Below are positions 38,687 to 49,157 of a stretch of DNA of 64,000 nucleotides, one piece after another. The notes under the pieces are model-generated. The model saw only the letters and a program-made list of their open reading frames with translations, made no database searches and was not told the DNA's origin. How positions within the stretch are numbered: position 1 is the first letter of the stretch; every line of letters starts with the position of its first letter. The translations under genes and the position numbers were made by a program. The stretch comes from Magnetovibrio sp. (lineage in GTDB: Bacteria > Pseudomonadota > Alphaproteobacteria > Rhodospirillales > Casp-alpha2): the NCBI GenBank assembly GCA_002690705.1, contig NZFO01000009.1:54240-118239 (forward strand). The letters run 5' to 3'.

Positions 38687-39643
38687 ATGCACAATTATCT
38701 TGATTTCGAGAAGCCAATTGCTGAACTCGAGGGTAAAATTGAAGAATTGCGTCACCTCAGTAGTTCTAACGGTGTTAATATTGCGGACGAAGTTGGTAAG
38801 CTGCAATCAAAGGTTGACCGTTTATTGGTAACGACTTACGCCAAGTTATCACCCTGGCAAAAAACACAGGTTGCGAGACATCACGATAGACCTCACGCAG
38901 TTGATTATATCCAGGGGTGGATAACAGATTTTACACCGCTCGCAGGCGATCGTGCCTTTTCAGATGATAATGCCATAATTGGCGGTTTAGGGCGCTTTTG
39001 GGGCCATTCCGTTGTAGTTATAGGCACGGAAAAAGGTGTTGATACGGAAAGTCGTGTCAAACACAATTTTGGTATGGCTAAACCTGAGGGATATCGGAAA
39101 GCGGTTCGCTTAATGAAAATGGCGGATAATTTTGGGTTGCCAATAATTACACTTGTTGATACGCCGGGTGCTTACCCCGGTATCGATGCGGAGGCGCGTG
39201 GTCAAGCTGAAGCTATTGCTCGCTCCATTGAAACATCTTTGAATTTAAAAGTACCGCTTATCAGCGTCGTTATCGGTGAGGGCGGCTCAGGGGGAGCAAT
39301 AGCTCTAGCGGTAGGTAACAATGTTCAAATGTTGGAACACTCTATTTACTCAGTTATTTCACCAGAGGGATGCGCTTCTATTTTGTGGCGTGATGGGAAC
39401 CTCGCTGAAACCGCGGCAACAGCGCTTCGGCTTACGGCGCAGGACCTTTTTGAGCTCGGCATTATTGATAATGTGATTATAGAACCTGTTGGTGGAGCTC
39501 ATCGTGAACGGAACCAGATTATTGAGGACACAGGCAATTCGATAAAAAAAGCGCTAGAGGAACTTGTTCAACATGAGGGCACGGTTTTAAAATCGCAACG
39601 TCGAGATAAGTTTCTCGCCATGGGGAAAAGAGGGTTGGGTTAA
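38687..39643 (+). CDS. accA: Acetyl-CoA carboxylase carboxyltransferase subunit alpha
   Basis: With AccD it transfers CO2 from carboxybiotin to acetyl-CoA to form malonyl-CoA for fatty acid synthesis. It begins [18 protein letters not shown], the standard AccA opening. Core motifs are [35 protein letters not shown] and [17 protein letters not shown]. 318 residues, full length. The 257-nt AT-rich gap before it probably holds its promoter. The biotin made by the bio operon is the cofactor for this complex. Confidence 0.97.
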   Translation: MHNYLDFEKPIAELEGKIEELRHLSSSNGVNIADEVGKLQSKVDRLLVTTYAKLSPWQKTQVARHHDRPHAVDYIQGWITDFTPLAGDRAFSDDNAIIGGLGRFWGHSVVVIGTEKGVDTESRVKHNFGMAKPEGYRKAVRLMKMADNFGLPIITLVDTPGAYPGIDAEARGQAEAIARSIETSLNLKVPLISVVIGEGGSGGAIALAVGNNVQMLEHSIYSVISPEGCASILWRDGNLAETAATALRLTAQDLFELGIIDNVIIEPVGGAHRERNQIIEDTGNSIKKALEELVQHEGTVLKSQRRDKFLAMGKRGLG

Positions 39644-39867
39644 AATTTGGATTTATGTTAGTGGTAACTGCTATTTATTTGATCTGTGATTATGCGGTAA
39701 GAGGTCAAAATTGAGTTGGTCTGCAGCGCTTCCCTTTATTGGTTTCGCAGGTCCAGTGTAATGTGAGGGAGCATAACTTAAGTTTAAGCATTAGGTGATT
39801 TGTAACCATAGACACCTTGAATACTTATAACATTTTTGATGTTATTTGAAGGCTAAATAAATTTTAA

Positions 39868-41673
39868 CTAATTATCAGTGATAACCTTAAGGAAGCTGTG
39901 TGCAAATCTTTTCAATTTAACTGAGCCTACACCGTAAATGCGTTTAAATTCGAGTTGATTGGTTGGGCGTTTTCGTGCCAGTTCAATCAACGTTTTGTCT
40001 GGGAAAATCAAATAAGCAGGAACTTTTTTAGTCTGAGATAGCACAGCTCGGTGTTCCTTTAAAATATTGAATAACTCTCTATCAACGCCTGATAAATAGT
40101 CTGATGAAAACGATTGTATTTTTTCTTGCCGGCATTCAGTATTTCTTCTCGGTGAACTGGGCCGGTAGTGAAATGCTGCTTCTCCGCGCCCAACTGCGGC
40201 GCCTGTTTTGGTAACTGTTAAGGTACAATGTCCTTTGAAGTTAAAATTCAATAACCCTTCTGCCATCATTTGACATATCAGAGAACGCCATGTCGTCTTA
40301 TCAATATCTTTGCCAGAACCAAAAGTGCTTAAATTTTTGTGGCGAAAAGACCGAATGCGGTGGGTATTAGCACCACGTAATATGTCAATAATATGAGAGG
40401 TCCCAAACTGCTCTCCAGTCCCGCGAACTGTTTTTATCAATATTGAAGCCAAATCAGTACCGTCCCGAAGATCTGGGGGGGCCGCACAGATATCACAATT
40501 TTTGCACGAGATTGATTGCTCGCCAAAATACTTTAACAATCTCTGTCGACGGCATGATGGCGACTCACAGTATGAAATGAGTGAATCGAGGCGCTTGGAT
40601 TCGCGCAGCTTGTGGCTCTCTGGACTATTAACTCGCTCGATAAACATACGCCGGATCCGGATGTCATTGAGATCATACAACATGTGCGCGAAAGCTGGTT
40701 TACCGTCACGCCCAGCACGCCCGATTTCTTGATAATACGACTCTATAGTGCTTGGTAAATTCATGTGAAATACAAATCGCACGTCAGGCTTATTGATGCC
40801 CATGCCGAAAGCGACGGTGGCCACGATGACCACGTCCTCTCCGATCATAAAAGCATCTTGATTGGCGGATCGAGCCCTCTCATCCATACCAGCATGGTAT
40901 GGGACCGCATTGATTCCCCGCGCTTGCAAAAAAGTTGCTGTCTCCTCAGTTGTTTTTCGTGAGAGGCAATAGACGATGCCGCTTTTATTCTGGTACTTCT
41001 GCAAGAAGGCTAATAATTGGGCATTGCCGTTGGCGCGTGTTTCAACCTTTAGAGTTATATTAGGACGGTTAAATTCCGTAACGAATACTTTGCCTTTAAC
41101 TCTAAATAGCTTGTTGCCAATATCTTCTCTTGTAATGGTGTCTGCTGTAGCAGTCATCGCTGCGATCGGCACATTTTGAAAATAATCATTTAAACGCGAC
41201 AAAGCCTCGTAATCTGGCCGAAATGCTGGGCCCCATCGCGAAATACAATGCGCCTCATCGATGACAATCATTTTTACAGGTAATTTTTTTAAGGCATTCA
41301 ACATGCGTGGTGTCATGAGACGCTCTGGTGAAATATAAAATAACTGGACTTGACCTGCTTCGACACTTCGCCAACTCTTGGCATTACACGAGTAAGGGCG
41401 CGATGAATTTATAGTTTCCGCACTTACCCCAACTAATTGCAAAGCCGCGACTTGTTCCTTCATCAGTGCAACCAGCGGAGAAACGACGATTGTCAATCCG
41501 CCCCGAACAAGAGCGGGAATTTGATAACAAAGTGATTTACCTGCACCCGTCGGCATAACGCAAAGCGTGTTGATACCACCTATCAAAGCTAAGATGACTG
41601 GTTCTTGGCCTGCACGAAAAGCATTATAACCAAACGTATTTTTTAAAATGGAATAAGCTTGATCTCTCAACAC
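39868..41673 (-). CDS. recQ: ATP-dependent DNA helicase, RecQ family
   Basis: A 3'-5' helicase for recombination and repair. Motif I is MPTGAGKSLCYQIPAL and motif II is IDEAHCISRWG. Motif VI is YYQEIGRAGRDGKPA. Four zinc-binding cysteines follow (YCESPSCRRQ; SCKNCDICAA), then a winged helix and a C-terminal HRDC domain (FPDKTLIELARKRPTNQLEF). One oddity: the aromatic-rich loop, usually QWGHDFRPDY, reads RWGPAFRPDY. 601 residues, full length. It sits 13 nt from the acyl-CoA dehydrogenase stop. Confidence 0.94.
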   Translation of the reverse strand: MLRDQAYSILKNTFGYNAFRAGQEPVILALIGGINTLCVMPTGAGKSLCYQIPALVRGGLTIVVSPLVALMKEQVAALQLVGVSAETINSSRPYSCNAKSWRSVEAGQVQLFYISPERLMTPRMLNALKKLPVKMIVIDEAHCISRWGPAFRPDYEALSRLNDYFQNVPIAAMTATADTITREDIGNKLFRVKGKVFVTEFNRPNITLKVETRANGNAQLLAFLQKYQNKSGIVYCLSRKTTEETATFLQARGINAVPYHAGMDERARSANQDAFMIGEDVVIVATVAFGMGINKPDVRFVFHMNLPSTIESYYQEIGRAGRDGKPAFAHMLYDLNDIRIRRMFIERVNSPESHKLRESKRLDSLISYCESPSCRRQRLLKYFGEQSISCKNCDICAAPPDLRDGTDLASILIKTVRGTGEQFGTSHIIDILRGANTHRIRSFRHKNLSTFGSGKDIDKTTWRSLICQMMAEGLLNFNFKGHCTLTVTKTGAAVGRGEAAFHYRPSSPRRNTECRQEKIQSFSSDYLSGVDRELFNILKEHRAVLSQTKKVPAYLIFPDKTLIELARKRPTNQLEFKRIYGVGSVKLKRFAHSFLKVITDN

Positions 41674-41686
41674 GTGACCGTTTCAT

Positions 41687-42853
41687 TCAGTAAGATTTCG
41701 GTAGGTCGAGAACTTGCTCTGCAATAAAATTTAAAACTAACTGCTGACTGACAGGTGCAATACGATTTATCATAACCTCTCGCATTAATCTCTCGACGTG
41801 GAACTCCTTGGCATATCCCATCCCGCCATGCGTTAGAACAGCGCGTTCGCAAGCAGTGAAACCTGCCTCCGATCCAAAATATTTAGCTGCATTAGCTTCA
41901 GCTCCGCATGGTTTACCCTCATCAAACAAGTGTCCGGCTTTAAGGCATAGTAGCCATGCGGCTTCTAACTGTGCCCAACTTTCCGCAAGTGGATGCTGGA
42001 TGCCTTGGTTCTGACCGATTGGCCTGCCAAAAACTATACGTTCTTTGGCATACTTAGCGGCGCGGCGAATTGCTTCTTGCCCTATACCGACCGCTTCTGC
42101 ACCAATTAGTATTCTTTCGGAGTTCATTGAATGCAAAATGTAACGAAAGCCGTTGCCTTCCTCACCAATTAAATCTTCAGCGGGGACATTGAGGTTATCA
42201 ATAAATACTTCATTGGAGTCGACGCTTTTACGTCCCATTTTATCAATTTCTCTGATATCACAGGTGGAGTGATCTAAGTTTGTATAAAACAACGACAAGC
42301 CGTCAATACCGCGCTTACATTGTTCTTTTGGTGTGGTCCGGGCCAAAAGTAAAATTTTATCAGCCACTTGTGCCGTCGAAGTCCACACCTTTCGACCATT
42401 AACCAAGTAACCATTATTTGTTCGTTCTGCTCGTGTTACGATCGAGCCGGTGTCGAGCCCCGCATTGGGCTCTGTAACGCCAAAAGCACTTTTTTGTTGA
42501 CCTGCAATGATAGGCGGAAGCCAGCGGTTTTTTTGCTCGTTTGAACCAAATATAGAAATGCATTTAGGTCCAAAAACATTCATATGTATTGCGCTTGCAG
42601 CTTGCATAGCACCAGAAGATGACGCAATGGCTCGCATCATTACCGTAGCGGCGGTAATGCCTAAATTAGCACCGCCGAATTCCTCTGGAAAGCTAACCCC
42701 TAGCCATCCACCGCTCGCCATGGCTTGATAGAATTCTTCGGGAAAACCACCTTTTGTATCTTTTTCTAACCAATATTCGTCCCCGAATTTTGACATAACC
42801 TGCCCTATAGCCTGTTCAATAGCTTTTTGCTCAGTTGTGAGGTTAAAATCCAT
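41687..42853 (-). CDS. Acyl-CoA dehydrogenase
   Basis: An FAD enzyme that introduces an alpha-beta double bond in an acyl-CoA. The family motifs are FGVTEPNAGLDTGSIVTRAE and YLVNGRKVWTSTAQVAD in the beta domain, and RIVFGRPIGQNQGIQHPLAE in the C-terminal domain. THGGMGYAKEFHVERLMREV includes the glutamate at the usual catalytic-base position. 388 residues, complete. Upstream of recQ on the same strand. The chain-length preference is not evident. Confidence 0.93.
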   Translation of the reverse strand: MDFNLTTEQKAIEQAIGQVMSKFGDEYWLEKDTKGGFPEEFYQAMASGGWLGVSFPEEFGGANLGITAATVMMRAIASSSGAMQAASAIHMNVFGPKCISIFGSNEQKNRWLPPIIAGQQKSAFGVTEPNAGLDTGSIVTRAERTNNGYLVNGRKVWTSTAQVADKILLLARTTPKEQCKRGIDGLSLFYTNLDHSTCDIREIDKMGRKSVDSNEVFIDNLNVPAEDLIGEEGNGFRYILHSMNSERILIGAEAVGIGQEAIRRAAKYAKERIVFGRPIGQNQGIQHPLAESWAQLEAAWLLCLKAGHLFDEGKPCGAEANAAKYFGSEAGFTACERAVLTHGGMGYAKEFHVERLMREVMINRIAPVSQQLVLNFIAEQVLDLPKSY

Positions 42854-42966
42854 AACGGTACTCTGATTATAATCTAGTCAATAAAACGTGGAAGGCACGA
42901 CCAAGACCCACTCAACGCCGGTTTAGAAACCTGTCTTAATATAATGTACTCGACGGTGTACCTTGA

Positions 42967-43083
42967 CTAAATAAACAAGTTCAGTACAAACAAAACGATT
43001 AACGCAAGTGCTAATGCTCCAACAGCACCAATTCCTAAAACGTTAAAAAGTGCGGTGAGTCTGAATGGCCCATTTTGTTTCAT
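42967..43083 (-). CDS. Candidate small membrane protein (38 aa)
   Basis: A short frame beginning MKQNGPFRLTALFNVLGIGA and ending VLNLFI, a single long hydrophobic helix. GGAGAA lies about 9 nt upstream of the ATG. It occupies the otherwise empty gap between secA and the acyl-CoA dehydrogenase. No homologue is known to me; composition and ribosome site are the only support. Confidence 0.42.
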   Translation of the reverse strand: MKQNGPFRLTALFNVLGIGAVGALALALIVLFVLNLFI

Positions 43084-43239
43084 TTGAATGTTCTCCGCTG
43101 CGACGATGATTTATTACCAACTATTTTCAAGGTGCATGTCATTTAAAAAATACATAAATATATCAATCACTTAATAGGTGGTGTTCCAATATGAATTAAT
43201 TTTAATATTAATTGGAGCTACATTAGAGCGATATGTCCC

Positions 43240-45969
43240 CTAAATGGCGCCACAACAACGTTTATATTTTTTTCCAGAGCCACATGGGCAAAGGGCATTT
43301 CTAGACACGCGACCCCAAGTTTCTGGATTTTTAGGGTCGACGTCAATAGCTGCTTTGCGCCGGTTTAATGGAATGGCAGCAAGGGCTGTTTCGGACGCTA
43401 CTTGGGAGTGAATTGGGGAAAGAGCGGGGTCTTCCCTACCTTCGGTCATAGGTTGTTGGCGGCGGGCAAAGGTAACGTCTTTATCCGGATCATACATTTG
43501 TAGCTCGACCTGAGCTAAAACTTGAGTAACGCGCTCACGAAGCGAATCGAGCATTTCTTGAAAGAGTTCAAAAGCCTCGTGTTTATATTCATTCAATGGA
43601 TCGCGCTGTGCATAGGCTCGAAGGCCAATCCCTTGCCGAAGATGATCGAGAGTTAACAGATGTTCTTTCCAAAGCTGATCGAGCAATTGTAACAACAAGC
43701 TTTTTTCGACATTACGCATCACCTCAGGGCCATATGTGGCAGCTTTTTCGGCCATTCGGCGATTCAATGCACTTAAAAGGCGTTCACTTATTTCAACGTC
43801 CGCAATTCCCTCTTCTTTAGCCCACTCTTGAACAGGAAGATCCATGTCAATGACGCGTATTAATTCTTCATGCAAGCCATCCACATCCCATTGCTCGGCA
43901 TAAGCTTTTTCAGGGATAGCTCTATTAACCATATCTTGGATGACTTGTTCTCGCATTGAGATAATCTCGTCAGAAACATCCTCGGTTGACATCAATTCTT
44001 TGCGCTGCTCATAGATTACCTTCCGTTGATCATTCATAACATCGTCAAATTTCAACAGATTTTTTCGAATTTCAAAATTACGAGCTTCAACTTTTTGTTG
44101 CGCTTTTTCGAGGGCCTTGTTGACCCATGGATGAACAATCGCTTCTCCCTTTTCCAAGCCGAGTTTTTGGAGCATCCCGTCAATGCGTTCGGATCCAAAA
44201 ATCCGCATCAAATCGTCGTCAAGGGATAAGTAAAACTTTGATGCTCCAGCGTCCCCTTGCCGTCCGGCACGCCCCCGTAATTGGTTGTCTACCCGACGGC
44301 TCTCATGTCGTTCAGTCCCTAACATATATAGCCCCCCAGCTTCAATTACGATTTCCCGGTTTTGCATAATCTCCTCTCGAATACGCTCTGCAGCTTGGTT
44401 ATAAGCAAGAGTGGTAGGGTCGTGTTGTATTTCCTTTAATAGGCGCATCTCAAAGTTACCGCCAAGCTGGATATCTGTGCCCCGACCAGCCATATTAGTT
44501 GCGATTGTTACTGCACTTGGCTCACCGGCCTGTGCTACAATGTACGCCTCCTGCTCATGGTGGCGTGCGTTGAGTACTTGATGTTTAATTTTTTTCGCTT
44601 TTAGTATATCCGCTAGGTATTCTGATTTTTCAATGCTAACCGTACCAACTAAAATCGGTTGTTTGCGAAAATTGCATTCAATAATTTGATCAACTATCCC
44701 GTCGTATTTTTCCTCGGAAGTGCGATAAACTTCGTCATCCACATCTTGGCGAATTGCAGGAACATTGGTTGGAACTTCGATCACTTCCAGTGCATAAATT
44801 TCTGAAAATTCATCCGCCTCAGTCATAGCTGTGCCAGTCATACCAGCTAATTTTGGATATAGTCGAAAGTAATTTTGAAAGGTAATTGATGCCAAAGTTT
44901 GGTTTTCGTTCTGTATTATGGCCCCTTCTTTGGCTTCTAGTGCTTGGTGGAGGCCTTCGGAATAACGACGTCCTTCCATCATACGCCCGGTAAATTCATC
45001 GATGATGATGACTTGTTTATCTTTCACGATGTAGTCAGTATCTCGCTCAAATAAAGTGTGAGCACGCAGGGCTTGGTTAGCGTGGTGAACCAACGTTACG
45101 TTTTGAATATCGTAAAGTGTGCCTTCCTCCATAAGTCCGGCATTCCGCAAAAGATCCTCAATTTTCTCGGTGCCGCTCTCTGTAAAAGTAACGGCTCTTG
45201 ACTTCTCATCTTTTTCGTAATCCCGCTCGTCTAACTTCGGAATCAACTTGTCAATCTCTTTGTACAGATCTGAAACATCCTCTGTTGGTCCGGAAATTAT
45301 CAGTGGCGTTCGGGCCTCATCAATCAAGATTGAATCGACTTCATCGACGATAGCGAAGTTGAACTCACGTTGTACCATTTCCTCCAATGTGAATTTCATG
45401 TTATCGCGAAGGTAGTCGAAACCAAGTTCATTATTTGTGCAGTAGGTCACATCACGAGCATATTGCTCGCGACGAAGGTCATCTTCCAACCCGTGTACAA
45501 TACATCCAACGGTCAAATCTAGGAACTCGTAGATTTGTCCCATCCATTCGGAATCGCGTTGCGCAAGATAGTCGTTTACCGTTACGACATGCACGCCCTT
45601 GCCTTCAAGCGCATTTAAATACACTGGTAAAGTTGCAACCAGTGTCTTGCCCTCACCAGTCTTCATCTCCGCGATTTGACCGTTATGAAGAATAGCTCCA
45701 CCCAATAACTGAACATCGTAATGGCGTTGGCCCAAGGTGCGTTTTGCGGCCTCACGCACGGTAGCAAAAGCATCAACCATTAGGTCATCAAGATTTTCAC
45801 CTTTTTTTAGCCGTTCGCGTAGCCATGGTGTTCTTGCGCGTAAAGTGGTGTCGTCTAAAGCCCCCATCTCTTCATCGAGCCCATTAACTGCTTCAACGAC
45901 CGGCTGGAGTTTTTTTACGGTTCGGTCGTTGGCACTGCCAAAAAGCGTCTTAGCAAGGGCTTGAAGCAT
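43240..45969 (-). CDS. secA: Preprotein translocase ATPase subunit SecA
   Basis: The motor that pushes unfolded preproteins through SecYEG. At 909 residues it is full length. Nucleotide-binding domain 1 has [20 protein letters not shown] and [23 protein letters not shown]2 has [14 protein letters not shown] and [13 protein letters not shown]. The C-terminal SEC-C zinc motif [14 protein letters not shown], which binds SecB and phospholipid, is intact. In Alphaproteobacteria secA normally lies divergent from a parvulin gene; here another gene intervenes. Confidence 0.98.
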   Translation of the reverse strand: MLQALAKTLFGSANDRTVKKLQPVVEAVNGLDEEMGALDDTTLRARTPWLRERLKKGENLDDLMVDAFATVREAAKRTLGQRHYDVQLLGGAILHNGQIAEMKTGEGKTLVATLPVYLNALEGKGVHVVTVNDYLAQRDSEWMGQIYEFLDLTVGCIVHGLEDDLRREQYARDVTYCTNNELGFDYLRDNMKFTLEEMVQREFNFAIVDEVDSILIDEARTPLIISGPTEDVSDLYKEIDKLIPKLDERDYEKDEKSRAVTFTESGTEKIEDLLRNAGLMEEGTLYDIQNVTLVHHANQALRAHTLFERDTDYIVKDKQVIIIDEFTGRMMEGRRYSEGLHQALEAKEGAIIQNENQTLASITFQNYFRLYPKLAGMTGTAMTEADEFSEIYALEVIEVPTNVPAIRQDVDDEVYRTSEEKYDGIVDQIIECNFRKQPILVGTVSIEKSEYLADILKAKKIKHQVLNARHHEQEAYIVAQAGEPSAVTIATNMAGRGTDIQLGGNFEMRLLKEIQHDPTTLAYNQAAERIREEIMQNREIVIEAGGLYMLGTERHESRRVDNQLRGRAGRQGDAGASKFYLSLDDDLMRIFGSERIDGMLQKLGLEKGEAIVHPWVNKALEKAQQKVEARNFEIRKNLLKFDDVMNDQRKVIYEQRKELMSTEDVSDEIISMREQVIQDMVNRAIPEKAYAEQWDVDGLHEELIRVIDMDLPVQEWAKEEGIADVEISERLLSALNRRMAEKAATYGPEVMRNVEKSLLLQLLDQLWKEHLLTLDHLRQGIGLRAYAQRDPLNEYKHEAFELFQEMLDSLRERVTQVLAQVELQMYDPDKDVTFARRQQPMTEGREDPALSPIHSQVASETALAAIPLNRRKAAIDVDPKNPETWGRVSRNALCPCGSGKKYKRCCGAI

Positions 45970-46136
45970 CTGTACTTTTCCATGGCAAGCTGGATTGTTA
46001 AAGGGAGTGTGCTGGTACTGATATCCATTACGACACCAAATCTCGACATAGAAAAGAGATACGTTCGCAAGGCTTACATGTCAATGCGATCTATGATTTA
46101 GAGTAAGCTCATACGGTCAATGAAATACCATTAAAG

Positions 46137-47858
46137 TTAAGCTTCCGCCTGCGCTAACCACTCCTCTCGAAATTTATTAACTTCCGCCGTATGATGACGC
46201 GCTTTGTTGTTTGTAGGTGGTAAAGCCTCTTGGTAAAAAAAATCCGGTAACTCATCATCGTCGTCCGTAAAACCCGCCGCAATATTAAATTCATCCTCCA
46301 AACGCAGAGTTTTACGACCTAGAATGCGCAGAAAATTACTTTTTAATTTCGTCCCGAGTGCATCATTTAGGGCGTCGATAATTAATTGATGATTATTATT
46401 TGTAACACTGCGCCCAAAAACGCAAATCCCAATCGAGTCTCCTGCTGCGCAATTTACTTGGGTATCCATGCTTAATTCAACCAATTCAGATGTTGAATGC
46501 TCACCTCCAGTATAAGACGGCATATTGCCTGTGGTATGGTCTGCACCCTGTGCAGTTGTCATCATCGATATGCAAGTTACCTCCATGACGCGAGGGTCGT
46601 AGGCGCTAATAGCTTGTTTCTTAATTACTGGAATTCGTTGGGCATTAAAATGCTCGCCGACGCGCGCAGTTCCCTGTGCTAGGAGACGTCCACGTTCGTT
46701 GCCTTTCCTGATATCTTTTAGGCCCTCGATCATAAATGTCATGTCTCCAAATTTGGCCAATCCTGAGTCCATCATTAAGCCAAAAGTTGCCCCTGTTTCT
46801 ATGGTGTCAATGCCAAGATCGTTGGCATCGGCATTAAGAACAGCCAATTCATCTGGGTCGGTAAGGCCACAATTCGTTCCCAATAATCCGATTGTCTCAT
46901 ACTCCATTGGCGATACCATCTCATGCCCTTCCTCATCGGCATAAATATTTGAACATTTGATCATACAACCAGGCATGCAGGCATGGGTGGTCTGGCCTCC
47001 GCGTTCGATATTTCGATCACGTATAAAGTCGCCGCCCATTTTCAGGGTTCCTATGCTGGGATCAACTAACTGGCCTTCACGAAAATTATGGACAGGCAAG
47101 CCACCAGTTAGGTTGGTTATATCTGCAACCAACGCGGTACCCCTATCACTTAAACTTTGAATAGCTGCGTCTTCCCCCAGTAGTTGGGTATACTTACGGA
47201 TTTTACCCATTAAGCTTTTTCGATCACTGAAGCTTGGCATCTTCACTTGGTCGGCGACGATCGCCTTGACCTTTTTAGACCCCATTACAGCACCGACTCC
47301 GCCGCGAGCAGAGATGCGTACAGGTCGTCCCTCCGGGTCCGTAAACGCTATACCAGCAATAAGACCACCATACTCACCTACAGGCGAGCAAATACCGAGC
47401 GAGACTTTAGGGCCGTATTTTTCTCGGAGCATGGATGACGTCTCCATTAATCCCTTACCGAGATATTCGTTGGCTGGTTCGAAGGTAATATCACCCTTTT
47501 TGGGTATTCTTATAATTACCCAATCATCACTGGCTCCATTCAATGTAAGGCCAGCCATTTCCAATTGACCTAAAGCGAAAGCGAAATTACCACCGGCATT
47601 TGACTCTTTAATGCCGCCAGTAAGTGGACTTTTACAACCTACTGAAATTCGGTTTGCGTTGGAAAAATTAGTACCGGCGAAGGGACCCACGGAGAAAATA
47701 AGAGGATTTTCTGGCGATAATGGATCTACGTCAGCAAGTTTGCGCTCCACCATTGTTTTAGCGATATAATAGCGGCCAGCATGCGCCAGTTGTTCGCCTT
47801 CCCACTGCTCGATTTCTATCTTCTTTGTACTTAAGTCAATATGCAAATATTTACGCAT
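46137..47858 (-). CDS. Aldehyde ferredoxin oxidoreductase family protein (tungsten/molybdenum bis-pterin enzyme)
   Basis: AOR-family enzymes oxidise aldehydes to acids, or reduce acids, using a tungsten or molybdenum bis-pterin and a 4Fe-4S cluster. The N-terminal pterin-binding domain has ENPLIFSVGPFAGTNFSNAN, GGNFAFALGQLEMAGL and SARGGVGAVMGSKKVKAIVA. The cluster ligands are in HACMPGCMIKCSNIY (CX3CX3C) with a late cysteine in SIGICVFG. 573 residues. This spacing differs from the CX2CX3C of the Pyrococcus enzyme but fits other bacterial members as I remember them. It lies between secA and the parvulin gene, which suggests insertion. No ferredoxin subunit or maturation gene is adjacent. Confidence 0.9.
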   Translation of the reverse strand: MRKYLHIDLSTKKIEIEQWEGEQLAHAGRYYIAKTMVERKLADVDPLSPENPLIFSVGPFAGTNFSNANRISVGCKSPLTGGIKESNAGGNFAFALGQLEMAGLTLNGASDDWVIIRIPKKGDITFEPANEYLGKGLMETSSMLREKYGPKVSLGICSPVGEYGGLIAGIAFTDPEGRPVRISARGGVGAVMGSKKVKAIVADQVKMPSFSDRKSLMGKIRKYTQLLGEDAAIQSLSDRGTALVADITNLTGGLPVHNFREGQLVDPSIGTLKMGGDFIRDRNIERGGQTTHACMPGCMIKCSNIYADEEGHEMVSPMEYETIGLLGTNCGLTDPDELAVLNADANDLGIDTIETGATFGLMMDSGLAKFGDMTFMIEGLKDIRKGNERGRLLAQGTARVGEHFNAQRIPVIKKQAISAYDPRVMEVTCISMMTTAQGADHTTGNMPSYTGGEHSTSELVELSMDTQVNCAAGDSIGICVFGRSVTNNNHQLIIDALNDALGTKLKSNFLRILGRKTLRLEDEFNIAAGFTDDDDELPDFFYQEALPPTNNKARHHTAEVNKFREEWLAQAEA

Positions 47859-48235
47859 GAATGCCCTCTGCCATGTCTAAGCTTAATTAACAATGACTAA
47901 GATACGTATACTTTTTCTTACAGCAATAAACAAGAATGAATGGCGTGTTCGTCATGTATAGGCCAATGCGCGACAGTGGTCAGGTTTTTTAAGGAAAAGA
48001 GGTAAAGGTCCGATAAACTTTTATTGCTTATTAGCGATTTATTCAGATATTTTTATGGCTTTGCAATTTAAATCGTACTTTCTAACTGACAGTCTCTGTA
48101 GCTTATGATTTAAGTGGTACTACAACATTAAATAGTGTTATTTTACGACAGATTTTTTTCTATTGCTTTCACCTAGATTTATTAGATCGTTTAAAGACCT
48201 AAGTGGCTGTTGGGCTTCGATATAGGAAAGAAAAT
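47859..48235. other. AT-rich divergent intergenic region
   Basis: About 375 bases between divergent oxidoreductase and parvulin genes. It is AT-rich with no coding potential seen and no clear terminator or operator. It should hold promoters for both directions. AGGAAAG at 48224-48230 is the ribosome site of the parvulin gene. Confidence 0.4.
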
Positions 48236-49123
48236 ATGGCTGTTTTGCTTGGCCGAAAGGCTCGTTTTGTTGTTCTGTTTAAACTTCTCATAATATTAGT
48301 CTTTACTTTGACTTTTGGTTTTTTACCCCCTGCTATCGCTGATGAACAGGATCCGATTATAGCCACGATCAACGGGGAAAATATTTTGCGCTCTCACCTA
48401 GATGAGGCGCGACAGCTCTTGCCTAAAAATTATCAAGCTGTTCCGATTGAACAAATTTTCCCAGCTCTAGTGGACAGTATCATTGACACCAAATTGGCTG
48501 CTGCAGACGCCCGGGCCAAAAAATTACATAAGAAAAAGGATTTTCAATCTCGAATGAGACGGATAGAGGATCAATTGTTGCAGCGAGTTATTTTAGAACA
48601 AGTCATGACAAGAGCGGTTAGTGACGCCGAGGTAAAGCAACGGTACGACGATATGGCTCGCAACCTTGCAGATGATAAAGAGATCCGAGCTCGTCACATT
48701 TTGGTCAAAACCGAGGATGAGGCAAAGTCTATTATTAATGAGTTAGACGCAGGTGTTGCTTTTTCCAAATTAGCAAAATCGCGATCAACAGGTCCCTCTG
48801 GACCGAGTGGTGGCGATTTGGGATTTTTTAAGAAAGGACAGATGGTTCCCTCTTTTGAAAAAGCCGCATTTGCACTTATTCCGGGCGAGGTAACCTCCAA
48901 ACCGGTAAAAACGGAATTTGGCTATCATATAATTAAAGTTGAAGAAAATCGTAAAGTTGAGGTTCCCTCATTTAAGAGTGTTGCCGAGCAATTACGCGGA
49001 GAAATTTCTCAAAAACGCGGCAGCGCTTACGTTGAGGCTTTACGGAAGGGTGCGAGTGTGGTGAGGTTCAACCTTGACGGTAAATTACTGGAGACAAAAA
49101 CGATTTCACCAGATACAAAATGA
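48236..49123 (+). CDS. Periplasmic peptidyl-prolyl cis-trans isomerase (parvulin, SurA/PpiD-like)
   Basis: A chaperone-isomerase for exported proteins. ATG 48236 is chosen because AGGAAAG lies 5 nt upstream; an ATG 11 codons earlier has none. A signal peptide (about residues 8-35, ending AIADEQ) is followed by an N-terminal chaperone domain (ATINGENILRSHLDEARQLL) and a rotamase domain: IRARHILVKTEDEAKSII, SGGDLGFFKKGQMVPSFEKA and FGYHIIKVEENRK. 295 residues. The order parvulin-argJ-mutT is conserved in Alphaproteobacteria. Confidence 0.93.
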   Translation: MAVLLGRKARFVVLFKLLIILVFTLTFGFLPPAIADEQDPIIATINGENILRSHLDEARQLLPKNYQAVPIEQIFPALVDSIIDTKLAAADARAKKLHKKKDFQSRMRRIEDQLLQRVILEQVMTRAVSDAEVKQRYDDMARNLADDKEIRARHILVKTEDEAKSIINELDAGVAFSKLAKSRSTGPSGPSGGDLGFFKKGQMVPSFEKAAFALIPGEVTSKPVKTEFGYHIIKVEENRKVEVPSFKSVAEQLRGEISQKRGSAYVEALRKGASVVRFNLDGKLLETKTISPDTK

Positions 49124-49157
49124 TGTGCTCTGACAATGCGGCAGGGAGCAATGCACA

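Noticed and set aside
43596-45964. Several plus-strand open frames across secA
   Set aside because: Antisense shadows of a strongly conserved gene on the opposite strand.
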